The translations under genes were made by a program, and so were the position numbers. The notes under the pieces are model-generated. The model was not told where the DNA came from, made no database searches, and worked only from the letters and a program-made list of their open reading frames with translations. Shown here piece after piece: positions 20,041-31,860 of a stretch of DNA of 64,000 bases. How positions within the stretch are numbered: position 1 is the first letter of the stretch; each line of letters begins with the position of its first letter. The stretch is taken from assembly GCF_022682495.2 (NCBI RefSeq), contig NC_071390.1, positions 104,890,294 through 104,954,293 of the forward strand. Reading direction: 5' to 3'. The DNA comes from Desmodus rotundus (lineage: Eukaryota > Chordata > Mammalia > Chiroptera > Phyllostomidae).

Positions 20041-23000
20041 AGTACTACAAGTATTGAATGTTGGGCAGAAAGTTGGGCCTTAAGATCTTAAATAGACAAA
20101 ATCAGTGGCTCAGGTAGTCAGGTTAGTTGTGGCAAAGTAGCAGAAACCTATTCCTCTAAGGTGAAGGGAGCTCAGACCCTGGACTTTCAGGTCAGGTCTT
20201 TTGCTGAAAATGAGGTTGCCTAGCAGGTTGGAGAAGTGACAGGTCTGTAAAAGTGGCTGTGAGGAATGTGCTTGGGAGAAAATGAATGTTGGAGATGGCC
20301 CCTTTACTGCTAAGTTGCTTTTACAGATTTTAAGGGTCTCAGCCCACTTTTCTCTCCCAACTAAGGTTGTCACATATCTTGTTGATGGAAGTCCTTCTCC
20401 GGCCTCCATCTGAGAATGGATGAATGTGGAGAGTCCCAATACCCCATGACATTGCTATTCCTTCCAAGTGATTGCAGTTTCAGCTGGTGTTATAGTAATC
20501 CAGTATTGCATAATATATATTTTGCCTTAATTTATATTTCTTGTGTTAATTAGTGTGCTTGAGAACATTCAGGTATGTGTGTTAGTCATATCTATTTTCT
20601 CTTGGCCAGTTTAGATTCAGGTTTATTATGAGAAGCATCTGATGGAAACAGCTTAGAAATGGACTGGGGGAGCATAATTATGTTAAGGAAAATAGGAGAG
20701 CATAGTAGGGGAAACAGAAAGATAAAGGTACAGAAAGGGAGGGGACTACTTGGATCAGACTTCTCGACCCTCCTAGGAGCCTGACCCCCTCATTTTTCCC
20801 AGGACCAGATTTCCACATGCTTCTGCCTACACCCTTTTATTCTCTCTGGGTCAGATCCATTTTCCTAGGTCCCAGTTTCTCCCAAATAATTTATTTTAAC
20901 AAGATCCTCTTTTGCAAATATCATATTTGCACACACTCAAACCAGAGGTCAAAAGAGACTTTGCCTGGAAGTTGGTTCTGCTTCAGGTGGAACAGCCTCT
21001 GCAAAGTGTAGAAGGCAGGGGGCTACCATATCTAATAGTGGGAGTATTACTGATATTCAGCTTTGAATGACTAGGGAACCCCTATGATCATCATAAATAC
21101 GGGAAGTTATTTTAATTTCATGATCTAATGATATTTTTGGAACCATGGTCCCCTCTCTTGGGTGATCACGTTGAGGGAAGCCTGCTGACATGTCATAAGG
21201 ACACCCCAGCAGCTCTAGATGGGTCCAGGCTCCTACCAAAGGCATGGGGGCCCCTAGGAAGTGGGTCTTCCAGCTCTAGCACAACCTTCAGGTGAGATCA
21301 CATGCAGCCCAAGCTGCTTCTCAACTGAGCCTTGTGTGATACTCTTGCACGGGAACTAACCAGCTGAGCCATTCGAGTACTTAATTCCTTTTTGAAATGG
21401 TAAACTGGAGCTTTGCTTGTTGTGTATTATTCTGAAGGTTGGGCTCAGCCAGCCTCCCTCATGCTGTAACTCTTGTCTAATGGTGAGACATACGTTGGTG
21501 CCTTTCCCAGGAGAGCATATTGAATGTACATAAGTGTGTATCAGAAGCCAGTTTTTAGCCTTAATTCTGAACAGGAATGATTTCTGTCAGATTTTCTTTT
21601 TAATGAGAGTTGATTTGTTGAGCTAAGATTGACATTATAAAGTCTCTCTTTTTTTTTCCTTTTACTAACAAAGTTATGCAGGAGAAGTGGGCAGTGAGGG
21701 TAATGGGCTTTGAGAATCAGTACATAAGATGCTGCAGGAGACCAGGAGAGCAATGGGAGGGCAACACCATTTGAATAGTAATTGTAGTTTTTTCTGATCT
21801 TCTTGCCTACTTGTAAGCCCTGGGATACCAGGGGCACTGTTGTCCCTAACACCTGCAAATGCCTGGCACCCAGTGTCATGGGGCTGTGTGTGGCTGGCGT
21901 CCTAGAAGAAGATGGCCCCTCAACATTTCTGATGAAGGAAGAGGGTATCCCGAGTAGGAGAATGGGGCAGGGAGGAGAGAGGAAATGTGGGGTGAGGGTG
22001 AGAACATAAGCTCATCTGTCTCCAAGGCCTCAGAAAACAAGGAAGAATGTTAATAGCATGACCCAAAATCAGTCCTTCTGGTATGTAACAAATGTGAATT
22101 AGAAAAAAATGAACCAAAGGACAGGAATTCTGAAGTCCGACTTCTCCACTGACACAGCTGTCTTGCTTTAGGATTCTCAGGAAGCTTCTGCACATTGGAG
22201 GCGCTAGTTATTTACTCACTTAACACCATGTCACTAAAGACTAAAACTTCCAAACTCACCCCAAGATGGGAATATGTAGTGATCGACGTTTGCCTCACTG
22301 TCAGTAGGGAAATCTAAATAATCTAATTAATACGATTATATCAGCTTGTCCCATCATACTGCTTTGGTAGGTAGTTGGTTAGTTTTCACAACAAGGAGAA
22401 GGTGGAAATCTTGTTCGGCATCACGGGCCTGATTTTAAGACCCTTAGAAAATGTGGGGAGGGGAGCGTGGGTCTTAGATTGAGCAGAAGTGGATTTGAAT
22501 CTCAACTTCCACTCTGGCCCCTTCCCAGTTCGATGGACAGGTACCTATCATTTTTATTCAGAGGAAAATGAGTTTCTCTTCCTGCCGAGCCCTGTGCTTT
22601 GGATTTTTATTCCTGGCCTCTCGAGTGGTGCTGACTCCGCCCTGCCCCGCCTCCACAGTCCACCTTCTGGGCTGACCTGCACCTGACTCAGTCCCTGCGT
22701 CTTATCTCAAAGTGCTTCGTTCTGTTCCAGTTTCTGCTTCTGGTGCTTATCTTTGACTTCTGATTAAAATCAGCCCATAAACAATTTGTTAAAAGCTAGT
22801 GTCTGAAGGTTGGTTAGAGAATTAGATGCTTTTAAGCCTCAGTGAACACATGATAGTCCTAGTTGTATGCATGGTTCGTGGGCAGCAAATTGTTGACAAT
22901 ATTGAACAAAATTTGAAACTCAGTAAATATTGGTTGATCTTATGTTTATGGATTTTTAAATGTTTCCAATTTTTCATGTGCTATATTAGTAAGCATAGAT

Positions 23001-23080
23001 TATGAATTATGGTTATAATTTATGTTTTATATTATTATATTATGAACATAATTTAAAGAAACTTTAGCATTGCTGTCTGT
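20041..23080. other. Unassigned 3-kb stretch
   Basis: No gene, RNA or repeat could be named with confidence. Frames of 62-112 codons here lack recognisable domains. Confidence 0.3.
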
Positions 23081-23215
23081 TATGGACTGAGTGTTTGTGT
23101 CCACCCCACATTTATACATTAAAGCCCTAATGCCCAGTGTGGCTGTATTTATAATTGTTATCTTTACAAATAAATACACATTTGTCCAGAAGGATGTATT
23201 AAGGTGAGCAAATTA
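23081..23215 (+). repeat. MLT1/MST-type LTR fragment, sense
   Basis: Starts TATGGACTGAGTGTTTGTGT, then TTAAAGCCCTAATGCCCAGT and GTGGCTGTATTT. These are the 5' features of mammalian MaLR LTRs ('tatggactgaattgtgtcc', 'gaagccctaacccccaatgtgactgtatttgg'). It is truncated. Confidence 0.65.
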
Positions 23216-23454
23216 CTTTTCTTATAATTTTTAGGGCAATTAATATGGTAGTTTCTTCAGTTATTAGAATAATCTTAAAAGGTTAGGAAAATAAACATTT
23301 CCTCTAACATCTGTCCTCTAATTCATTATGGAAACTGATGGGAGTCCATGCAGGGTCTAGGGCCTGGGGGCCTCATTTCTCTCTCTAATTTTTAGCAAAT
23401 TATTCAAGTTCTTTGGGCCTCATTTCCTCAATTTGGGATTTCCCCCCCCCTCTT

Positions 23455-24180
23455 AATAAAAGCTTTTATTAGCTTTTGTTCTCTTTGTACTTGAGTTTGT
23501 ATACTTTCTTTTGCCTTGTCATAAAGTTCACTGACCTTTTGCATACAAAAATAGATTAAAACATTGTTCATACTATTTTGGTCCTTTTTTCTCCCTGAGT
23601 GTCATTTTGGATCATTGGTGTGTCTTTAACTTCATTTACCTTTTCTTCTGCACTGTCTAACCTGCCATTAATCCCATCCAGTGTATGTTTTACCTCAGAA
23701 ACTGAATTTTTTTCTCTCTAGAAATTTGACTTGGGCCTTTCTTTTCATTTTTCATTTGTTAACCTCTATGAACAAGCTTTACTTTTAACCTATTTGTGAC
23801 TTTATATTTAAGTGGGTTTCTAGTAGGCACCATATAGTTGGGCCTTTTTATTGTGTTTAGTTCACTTATATTTAATGTGAGAATTAACATGTTTAGGTTT
23901 AAAATAATAACATGGAATGCCCTGTTTATCCCATTTGTCTTTGCTACCCTTTTCCTCTTTTTCTACCTTCTTTTGGAGTAACTGAGTATGTTTTATGATA
24001 ATTTATCTCCTTTGTTGGCTTATTAGTTGTAACTTTGTTATTTAAATGGTTCCCTTGAGTTTATAGCATGCATCATTAACTCATCAGCATAAGTTCAAGT
24101 GTTAGTATACCTCTTTATGTATAGTAACAGGACCTTATAATAGTATATACTTCCATCTTCTGTAGCAAGATCAGCCCATG
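23455..24180 (-). mobile_element. Old L1 (L1M) fragment, antisense
   Basis: Contains AAGTGGGTTTCTAGTAGGCA, CCATATAGTTGGGCCTTTTT and TTCACTTATATTTAATGTGA. It ends with ACTTCCATCTTCTGT. These are standard landmarks of antisense mammalian L1M ORF2-region sequence. It is 5' and 3' incomplete. Confidence 0.7.
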
Positions 24181-24359
24181 TCATTAAATTTGCCTGATTC
24201 GCAAATGATATTCCTTCTAACACAATTCCACAAATGTTTCCCAGGTTTCTACTGAACACATAAGCAATATATAAAAAAGATAAATATCTCATGACTACAT
24301 TGAAGTTATCCAAGGAATGCAAAGTAGGTTAAAATGTGTCTAATTTTCTAAGTAATATA

Positions 24360-24560
24360 ATTTACCAGTATATCTGGCTACCATAACTAATACCACAGAA
24401 AGGATAGTTTAGATAACAGAATTATTTTCTCACAGTTCTAGACACTAGAAGTCCAAGATGAAGGTTCCAGCAGATTCGGCTCGGACAGCTGCCTTCTCAC
24501 TTTGTCGTCACATGGCCTTTCCTAGTTGTCTGCATCTGAATGACTGTGCCCACTTTGCTC
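24360..24560 (-). repeat. MLT1/MST-type LTR fragment, antisense
   Basis: Reads ATTATTTTCTCACAGTTCTA, then AGAAGTCCAAGATGAAGGTT, CCAGCAGATTCGGC and TCGTCACATGGCC. This is the typical reverse end of a MaLR LTR (polyadenylation region outward). Confidence 0.7.
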
Positions 24561-25125
24561 CTCCCTAGCCTTAGGCTCAAAGGCCTTCATGTCCAGGACC
24601 ATCTCTGCCCATCTTGACGGGAGATCTGGCTGCCTTGAGCTTCTGAGTAGCTAAGCAGTTTGTGTAGTGCCCCCGGCGAATGCTGCACAGTTGGGTCTCT
24701 GTGGTTCAAGTGGCTTGGAAATGCAGTGACACAGGTCATTCTTAGCTGCTTCTCACCATTTTGAGCCCTCTGGGGAAGAGCGGGGAAAGATAGATTACTC
24801 CTATGGTAAAGCAGTAGGTTGGATGCTGCTTTACTATAGGAGCAGCGGGTAAAATCTCCTCAATTTGTTGAATCAGATGATTGAACTAGAAATTATACTA
24901 TGACCTAACAGAGCAGATGTATTAGACCACCAAAAACCCTAAAAGATATTCTTTTTCTTTTTTTGAAAACGTTTGGGGATGAGGACCTGGGTCGAAGCGA
25001 ACTGGGAATAAGAACTGCCATCACTTTGACTCAGATACTTCATTTTTTGAGCTCTAGAAGTGAGCCTACTCCGGGGTGAAAGGGAAGCAAGGGCCAGCAT
25101 TTCACCACAAAACCAGCAGACCTTG
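24561..25125. other. Unassigned sequence containing a 17-bp-arm hairpin
   Basis: Apart from the inverted repeat at 24798-24842, no feature was supported. Confidence 0.35.
24798..24842. repeat. Inverted repeat, 17-bp arms with 11-base loop
   Basis: The left arm CTCCTATGGTAAAGCAG (24798-24814) and right arm CTGCTTTACTATAGGAG (24826-24842) are reverse complements except for one position, which would be a G-U pair in RNA. The loop is TAGGTTGGATG. Transcribed rightwards, it would fold as a 17-bp stem. Confidence 0.85.
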
Positions 25126-25176
25126 CCAACCAACCAACCAACCAACCAACCAACAAACAAACAAACAAACAAAAAA
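25126..25176. repeat. (CCAA)n-(ACAA)n tetranucleotide microsatellite
   Basis: About seven CCAA units pass into about five ACAA units and then an A run. This is a compound simple repeat, likely polymorphic. Confidence 0.95.
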
Positions 25177-25691
25177 TGGTTTGTTCTGCTTCTTTCAGGC
25201 GTGGAAAAAATATGACTCAGTTCTGTCCAGTAGCCCGAATGGCAGAGGTGTTGTGGACTTTCTGGGCAGTGAGTGACCCACACGTTTCAGCTCAGAGGCC
25301 ACCGACCTCTGCCACGGTCAGTGATGCACAGTGTGACAGTGGAATGAGGGAAGGGGGTTTCGAACTTCTCAGAGCCGAGAAGGACACATTCTCTGGTCCT
25401 GGAAGAGGAAGTTAAGAAGTCTCAGATTTCTCGACCAACTGATGAATAGCGGTTTCTTCTTTAAATTTTAGACTCTCCCAATGATGAAGTTAATTACACG
25501 ATTTTTAAAAATTAGTAAACCAAACCAAGTGGTTTAAAAGTTGACACGATAGTGGACTTGAGTGGGACAAGAAGACATCACGAGGGCAGGGGCCAGCCAG
25601 CACGTGGCTTCAACAGGCACTTTTCTCCTCTGCACACACTGTGCGCAATAACCCAGTGTGGAAAACACAACTCCGAATACAGAAGGCAACC
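25177..25691. other. Unassigned sequence
   Basis: No supportable feature. Confidence 0.3.
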
Positions 25692-26090
25692 TTCTGCGTT
25701 TTTAAATTAAACTTTTAATTTTGAAGTAATTGTAGCTTCCTGTACATTTGTAAGAAATAATACAGAGGCTCACAGGTTACATCTCCCAGTTTCCCATGCT
25801 GGTGGCATAGTGCAGAGTGGAAGTGCAACACCACAACCATCTCTCTGACACTGACAACCCACTGAAGGTGTAGAACACCTGCTTCTGCCTTAGTCCTGGT
25901 AACCACTGATCTCTTCACCATTTCCAGAAGTTCGTCTTTTCAGGAATGTTCTATAAGCAAAGTCATAGAGTCTGTAACCTTGTGGCTTCTTCAGCACAAT
26001 TCTCTTGAGAGTCACTCAGGTTGTGCGTGTGTATCCATAGTTTGTTCCCCTTTTTCAGCTTTTTAATTTATTTCAAATAATCAACGTTAT
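25692..26090 (-). mobile_element. L1M 3' region, antisense (left part of an interrupted element)
   Basis: Matches the antisense L1M 3' region in order: TTTTGAAGTAATTGTAGCTT, GTAAGAAATAATACAGAGGC, ACATCTCCCAGTTTCCC, CCTGGTAACCACTGATCTC, CAGGAATGTTCTATAAGCAA and GTGTATCCATAGTTTGTTCC. The next recognisable L1 sequence lies on the far side of the HAL1 copy, at 28106. Confidence 0.8.
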
Positions 26091-26157
26091 ACAAAAAAAG
26101 TAATTGTGCACAAGAGATATTTTGTGCAGAAAAAGGTTGAAATAATCTTTTTGTTTT

Positions 26158-28105
26158 TGTTTTTTAAAGTATATTTTATTCATTATGCTATTATAGTTAT
26201 CCTAATTTTTTTCTCCTCTCTATCCCCTTCTGCCCTGCATCCCCCCACCCTCCAGTATTCCCCCCACCCTCATTTACTTCATGTCCCTGGATTGTACATA
26301 TAATTTCTTTGGATTCTCCATTTCCTATACTATTCTTAACTTCCTCCTGTCTATATTGTGCCTACCAATTATGCTTCTTATTCTCTGTATATTTCCCCCC
26401 ATTCTCTCCCTCCCCACCCCCCTACCTACTGATAACCCTCCATGTGATCTCCATTTCTGTGATTCTGTTCATCTTCTAGTTGTTTCCTTAGTTTGTTTTG
26501 GGGGTTTTGGGTTTTTTTTTTCAGGTTCAGTTGTTGATAGTAGTGAGTTTGTTGTCATCTTACTGTTCATAATTTTTATCTTCTTTTTCTTAGATAACTC
26601 CCTTTAACATTTCATAATACGGGCTTGGTTATGATGAACTCCTTTAGCTTTACCTTATCTGGGAAGCACTTCATCTGCCCTTCCATTCTTAATGAAAGCT
26701 TTGCTGGATAGAGTAACCTGGGATGTAGGTCCTTGCTTTTCATGACTTTGAATACTTCTTTCCAGCCCCTTCTTGCCTGTAAGGTTTCTTTTGAGAAATC
26801 AGCTGATAGTCTAATGGGAACTCCTTTGTAGGTAACTGTCTCCTTTTCTCTTGCTGCTTTTAAGATTCTCTCCTTATCTTTCATCTTGGTTAATGTTGTT
26901 ATGATGTGTCTTGGTGTGTTCCTCCTTGGGTCTAATTTTTTGGGGACTCTCTCAGCTTCCTGAATTTCCTGGAAGTCTATTTCCTTGCCAGATTGGGGAA
27001 GTTTTCTTTCATTATTTTTTCAAATAAGTTTTCAATTTCTTCCTCTTCCTCTTCTCCTTTTGGCACCCCTATGATTTGGATGTTGGAATGTTTAAAATTG
27101 TCCTGGAGTTTCCTAAGCGTCTCCTCTTACTTTGAATTCTTATTTCTTCATTTTGTTCTAGTTGACTTTATTTCTTCCTTCTGTTCCAAATCATGTATTT
27201 GAGTCCAGGTTTCCTTCCTTTCACTGTTGATTCCCTGTATATTTTTCTTTATTTCACTTTGCATAGTCTTCAACTGCTTCCTCTATTTTGCATGTGTGTT
27301 CAATCATTTCTGTGAGCATCCTGATTACCAGTGTTTTGAACTCTGCATCTAATAGGTTGGCTCTCTCCTCAAGATTTAGTATTTTTTTCTGGAGTTTTGA
27401 TCTGTTCTCTCATTTGGGCCATATTTCTTTGTCTTAGTGTGCCTGTTACATTATCAGGTGCCTTAGGTATTCACCAGGGTGGGACAACCCACTTCACTGT
27501 GTTATGGTGCTATGGGGGAGGGGGGGACGACAGAGAGGGAACAATGCCACTTGCCTGGCTCTCACCCTGCTTTCAGTCATTTCTCATGCTACCCACAGGC
27601 AAATTGGGCCCTTTGGTGCTGATCCCCAGAGGGGTGAGTTTATGTATGTTCTAGGACCCTGTGCATCTGCAACAAACTCCCTTGTGAGGCTGGGAATTTC
27701 TCCTGCCACTGTAACCCCCACAGATTTTTACAGTCAGAGGTTTTGAGGCTTTATTTCCCCATGCTGGAACCCTGGGTTGCCTGGTCTATCTTGCTCCCCA
27801 GTTGTTCCTCCCGGCTTATCTGAATGCTGGTGGGACCATCTGGTCCACCAGCCACTGCCTCGAGTGCCTGGTCCACCAGCCAAAGCCTTGCAGTGCACTT
27901 GTCCAACCCGGCTACTCATGTCTGCCCCTCCTACCAGTGTGGATGTATGTTTCTTCTTTACCTTCTTGGTTGTTGGACTTCCATACAGTTCAATTTTGTG
28001 GTAGTTATGGTTGTTTTTTGTTTTTAAATTTGTTGTTGTCCTTCTTTTGGTTGTGTGAGGAAGCAACAAAGCATATCTACCTATGCCTCCATCTCTGCCA
28101 GCTCA
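26158..28105 (-). mobile_element. HAL1 (half-L1) retrotransposon, copy 2
   Basis: On the minus strand: a 5' UTR starting near 28105 with AGATGGAGGCATAGGTAGA, an ORF1 relic (27422 to about 26603), then a 3' UTR with G-rich stretches and a tail at about 26165. No ORF2 lies between ORF1 and the 3' UTR. It is close to full length for the family, with 5' UTR about 680 bases. It sits inside an antisense L1M. Confidence 0.85.
26603..27422 (-). pseudogene. HAL1 ORF1 protein relic, copy 2
   Basis: The start codon lies at 27420-27422 on the minus strand (ATGGCCCAAATGAGAG). The N-terminal half is broken by stops and frameshifts. The C-terminal 90 codons (26612-26884) are open and read KERILKAAREKETVTYKG, then RLSADFSKETLQARRGWKEV and KDLHPRLLYPAKLSLRMEGQ. 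This part is nearly identical to copies 1 and 3. The frame closes early at the end (TKPVL and stop), where copy 1 has LLYEMLKGLI. Confidence 0.85.
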
Positions 28106-29944
28106 CTGTTGTTTTAATTTGCATTTCCCTGATGGCTCATTATGTGGAGTGTCATTATGCTGAACATATTTTCATGTGCTTATTTGCTATCTGTATATCC
28201 TCTTTGGTGAAATGTCTTTTCAGATATTTTATCCATTTTCTACTTGGATTGTTTGTTTTTTATTGTTGAGTTGAATTTTGAAAGTTCTTAATATAGTTGA
28301 GATACTAGTCCTTTGTTGGAAATGTGTTTTTTAACATTTTCTCCCATTTTGTAGTTTGTCTTTCCATCTTCCAAACATATTTTTTTATAAAACCATACAA
28401 AAGGTTTTATTTTGATGAAAACCAATGTATTAGTTTATTCTTTTATGTGTCATATTGATAGTGTGATATCTAAGAAATCTTTGTTTAGCCATAGACTCAA
28501 ATATTTTCTGGGTTTTTTCTAAAAGTTTTATGGCTTTCTGTTTTACATTTAAGTCTGTGATCCATCTTGAAATGAGGTAGACTGATTTCTTCACTTTATT
28601 CTTCTTTTTCAAAATTGGTTTAGCTATTCTAGATCTTTTCTCTTTCTGTATATATCCTAAGATTTTCTATGTCTATAAAATATCTTCCTAGCATTTCAAC
28701 AAGAACTATATTGAATCTGTATATCTGTATTATATCGATGTGGAGAGAATTGGATCTTTACTATGTTTAGCCTTCCAATCCATGAACTCCCTACATTTCT
28801 CCATTTATTTTTATCTTTTTCTTAAAAAAAGATTTTATTTATTCATTTTTTAGAGAGGGGGAAGGGAAGGAGAAAGAGAGGGAGAGAAACATCAATGTGT
28901 GGTTGCCTCTTACACACCCCCTCCTGGGGACCTGGCCCACAACCCAGGCATGTGCCCTGACTGGGAATCGAACCAGCAAACGTTCGGTTCGCAGGCTTAT
29001 GCTCAATCCACTGAACTACACCAGCCAGGTATTTCAATCCTTTTGATATCTCTCATTGGCATTTTGTAAACATGATGTATTTTATTTACACCTAAGTATT
29101 TTATTTCTTCAGGGATTGTAAATTACATTGTATTTTTAAATTTGGTGTCTATATACAAATACTGTAAAGTTAATTTTGTATGTTTACTGTGTATCCTGTG
29201 ATCCTGCTGAACTCATTCTAGAAGTTTTTTTGTTGATGACTTGGGATTTTCTATGTAGAGAATTGTGTCATCTGCAAATGACAGTTTTCTTTCTTTTATT
29301 TACTATTTCCTTTTCTTTGTTTATTGCACTGGATAGCACTTCCAGCACCATGTTGAAAAGAATAGTGAAAGCAGACCTCCTTGCCTTGTTCCTGGTCTAA
29401 GGGGGAAAGCACTATCTTTACCAGTAAATACACTGTTAGCTATAGGTCCATGTGTTTAATTATGTTGAGAAAGATCCACTTTATTCCTATTTTTCTGAGA
29501 GTTCTCTGTTTTCTTTTTATCATGGATGTGTGTTAATTTTATTAAATGCTTTTCCTGCATCAGTTGATATGCTTTTTCTTCTTTAACCTGTTAATGTGGT
29601 AGATTACATTAATTAATAGTTGAATAGTAAGTCAGCCTTCTACCCGTGGAATAAACATGGCCATGGAATAGAATTCTTTTTATATATGCTGAATTCTATT
29701 TGCTATTTTGTTCCAAAGTTGTATATCTACATTTATGAGGATGTTGATCTGTAGGTTTCTTTTTGGGTACTATGTTTGGTTTTAGTATCAGAGTCATACT
29801 AGCTTCATGAAATAAATGAAGAAGTGTTTTCTCCTGTTCTGTTTCATAGAAGAGATTATGTAGAATTGTAGTTAATTCTTTAAATGTTTCATAGCATACT
29901 GCAGTGAAATCATCTGGGCCTGGAGATTTTAATATTTTGGGGCA
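28106..29944 (-). mobile_element. L1M ORF2 region, antisense (right part of an interrupted element)
   Basis: Resumes with GTTTTAATTTGCATTTCCCT and GATGGCTCATTATG, then TTTTCATGTGCTTATTTGCT and CTCTTTGGTGAAATGTC, all typical of antisense L1M. It continues into the reverse-transcriptase region: TCATCTGCAAATGACAG, AGCACCATGTTGAAAAG, TTTTCCTGCATCAGTTGAT and TCATCTGGGCCTGGAG. It is interrupted by a Ves SINE at 28822-29030, and its right end touches the third HAL1. Confidence 0.85.
28822..29030 (-). mobile_element. Ves SINE, antisense, inside L1M
   Basis: On the minus strand it runs from ACCTGGCTGGTGTAGTTCAG, GGATTGAGC, GGTTCGATTCCCAGTCAGGG and GGAGGGGGTGTG to a TTTCTCTCCCTC stretch and an A-rich tail. 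L1M sequence continues on both sides. No clear duplication of the target was found. Confidence 0.93.
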
Positions 29945-29958
29945 AGTACTTGCTTTCT

Positions 29959-31858
29959 TTTTTTAAAAAATATATTTTAATATATTTATTGATTATGCTA
30001 TTACAGTTGTCCCATTCCCCCTCTCACTCCACTCCATCCTGCCACCCCCTCCCTCCCACATTCCCCCCCTATAGTTCATGTCCATGGGTCATACTTATAA
30101 GATCTTTGGCTTCTACATTTCCTACACTATTCTTACCCTCCCCCTGTCTATTTTCCACCTATCATCTATGCTACTTATTCTCTGTACCTTCCCCCCCCCT
30201 CCCCTATTGACAACCCTCCATGTGATCTCCATCTCTATGGTTCTGTTCCTGTTCTAGTTTGCTCTTGTTTTTGTTTTAGGTGTGGTCATTAATAACTGTG
30301 AGTTTGCTGTCATTTTTACTGTTCCTATTTTTGATCTTCTTTTTCTTAGGTAACTCCCTTTAACATTTCATATAATAAGGACTTGGTGATGATGAACTTC
30401 TTTAACTTGACCTTATCTTAGAAGCACTTTCTCTTCCCTTCCATTCTAAATGATAGCTTTGCTGCATAGAGTAATCTTGGTTGTAGGTCCTTGCCTTTCA
30501 TGACTTGAAATACTTCTTGCCAGCCCCTTCTTGCCTGTAAGGTCTCTTTGGAGAAATCAGCTGACAGTCTAATGGGAAGTCCTTTGTAGGTAACTGTCTC
30601 CTTTTCTCTTGCTGCTTCTAAGATTCTCTCCTTCTCTTTAATCTTAGGTAATGTAATTATGATGTGCCTTGGTGTGTTCCTCTTTGAGTACAGCTTCTTT
30701 GGGACTCTCTGAGCTTCCTGGACTTCCTGGAAGTCTATTTCCTTTGCCAGATTAGGGAAATTCTCTTTCATTATTTGTTCAATTAAGTTTTCAATTTGTT
30801 GTTCTTCCTCTTCTCCTTTTGGCACCCCTATAATTTGGATGTTGGAACGTTTCAAGATGTCCTGGAGGTTCCCAAGCCTCTCCTCATTTTTCCGAATTCT
30901 CGTTTCTTCATTCTTTTCTGGTTGAATGTTTCTTTCTTCCTTCTGGTCCACACCGTTGATTTGAGTCCCAGTTTCCTTCGCATCACTATTGGTTCCCTGT
31001 ACATTTTCCTTTGTTTCTCTTAGCATAGGCTTCATTGTTTCATCTCGTTTTCGAACAAATTCAACCAATTCTGTGAGCGTCTTGATAACCAGTGTTTTGA
31101 ACTGTGCATCCGATAGGTTGGCTATCTCTTCCTCGCTTAGTTGTATTTTTTCTGGAGCTTTGAAGTGTTCTGTCATTTGGGCCATTTTTTTTTTTTTTTT
31201 TTTTGGTCTTGTCGCGTCTGTTACTTAAAGGGGCGGAGCCTTAGGTGTTCACCAGGGCGGGGTAATGCTGGTCGCTGTGCTGTGACACTGGATGTGGGGG
31301 AGGGGCCGAGAGGGAGCAATGGCGCCCACTCCACTCTCCACCTGATCTCAATCTTTCACTCCGCTACCCACAATCAAACTGGGCCCCTCTGGTGCTGGAT
31401 CCCGAGTGGGTGGGCTTGTGCACACTCTAGGCTCCTGTGGGTCTCTCCAACGACCTCTCCTGTGAGGCTGAGAGTCTCTCCTGCTGCCGCCCCAACCCCC
31501 ATGGGCGTTTTCAATCAGAGGTTTGAGGCTTTATTTCCCCTAGCTGGAGCCCGGGGTTGCGTGGTCTGCTTCGTTCCCCACCATTTGTCCCGGTTTATCT
31601 GTGCGAGTGTGGGGCCACAGGGTCTGCTAGTGGTGGGACTGCCTGCCCCATTCATCCACACTCCACCAGTCTCGGTCCCGCCACGGCAACTCCAGTCCTC
31701 TCCACCCCCGCTGCCCTTCTCTGCCCCTCCTACCAGTCTGGATGAATGTTTATTTTTTATTTCCTTGGTGTCGGACTTCCTTGCCATTCGATTTTCTGTC
31801 AGTTCTGGTTGTGCGAGGAGGTGCAGTGTGTCTACCTATGCCGCCATCTTGGTTCTGC
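29959..31858 (-). mobile_element. HAL1 (half-L1) retrotransposon, copy 3, near full length
   Basis: Minus strand: the 5' end at about 31858 reads AACCAAGATGGCGGCATAGG, the L1-type start. A roughly 650-base GC-rich 5' UTR follows with an 18-base A run just before the ORF1 start. Next are an almost intact ORF1 (31185-30346) and then directly the G-rich 3' UTR and A-rich end. No ORF2 is present. It abuts copy 4 in the same orientation. Confidence 0.88.
30346..31185 (-). pseudogene. HAL1 ORF1 protein, copy 3, single premature stop
   Basis: A 255-codon frame opens at ATGGCCCAAATGACAG (31183-31185 on the minus strand). It stops at 30418-30420 (TGCTTC then TAA), where copy 1 has CCA. Reading on in the same frame gives 23 more residues matching the family C-terminus and the family stop at 30346-30348, for 279 codons in all. 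The N-terminal part (residues about 15-140) is rich in E, K, Q and N with heptad-like spacing, fitting the coiled coil of L1 ORF1 proteins. The C-terminal half carries TPRHIIITLPKIKEKERILE and TYKGLPIRLSADFSKETLQA, the conserved RNA-binding part. Family knowledge says this protein binds element RNA as a trimer. Whether this truncated form is ever made is unknown. Confidence 0.88.
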
Positions 31859-31860
31859 TT

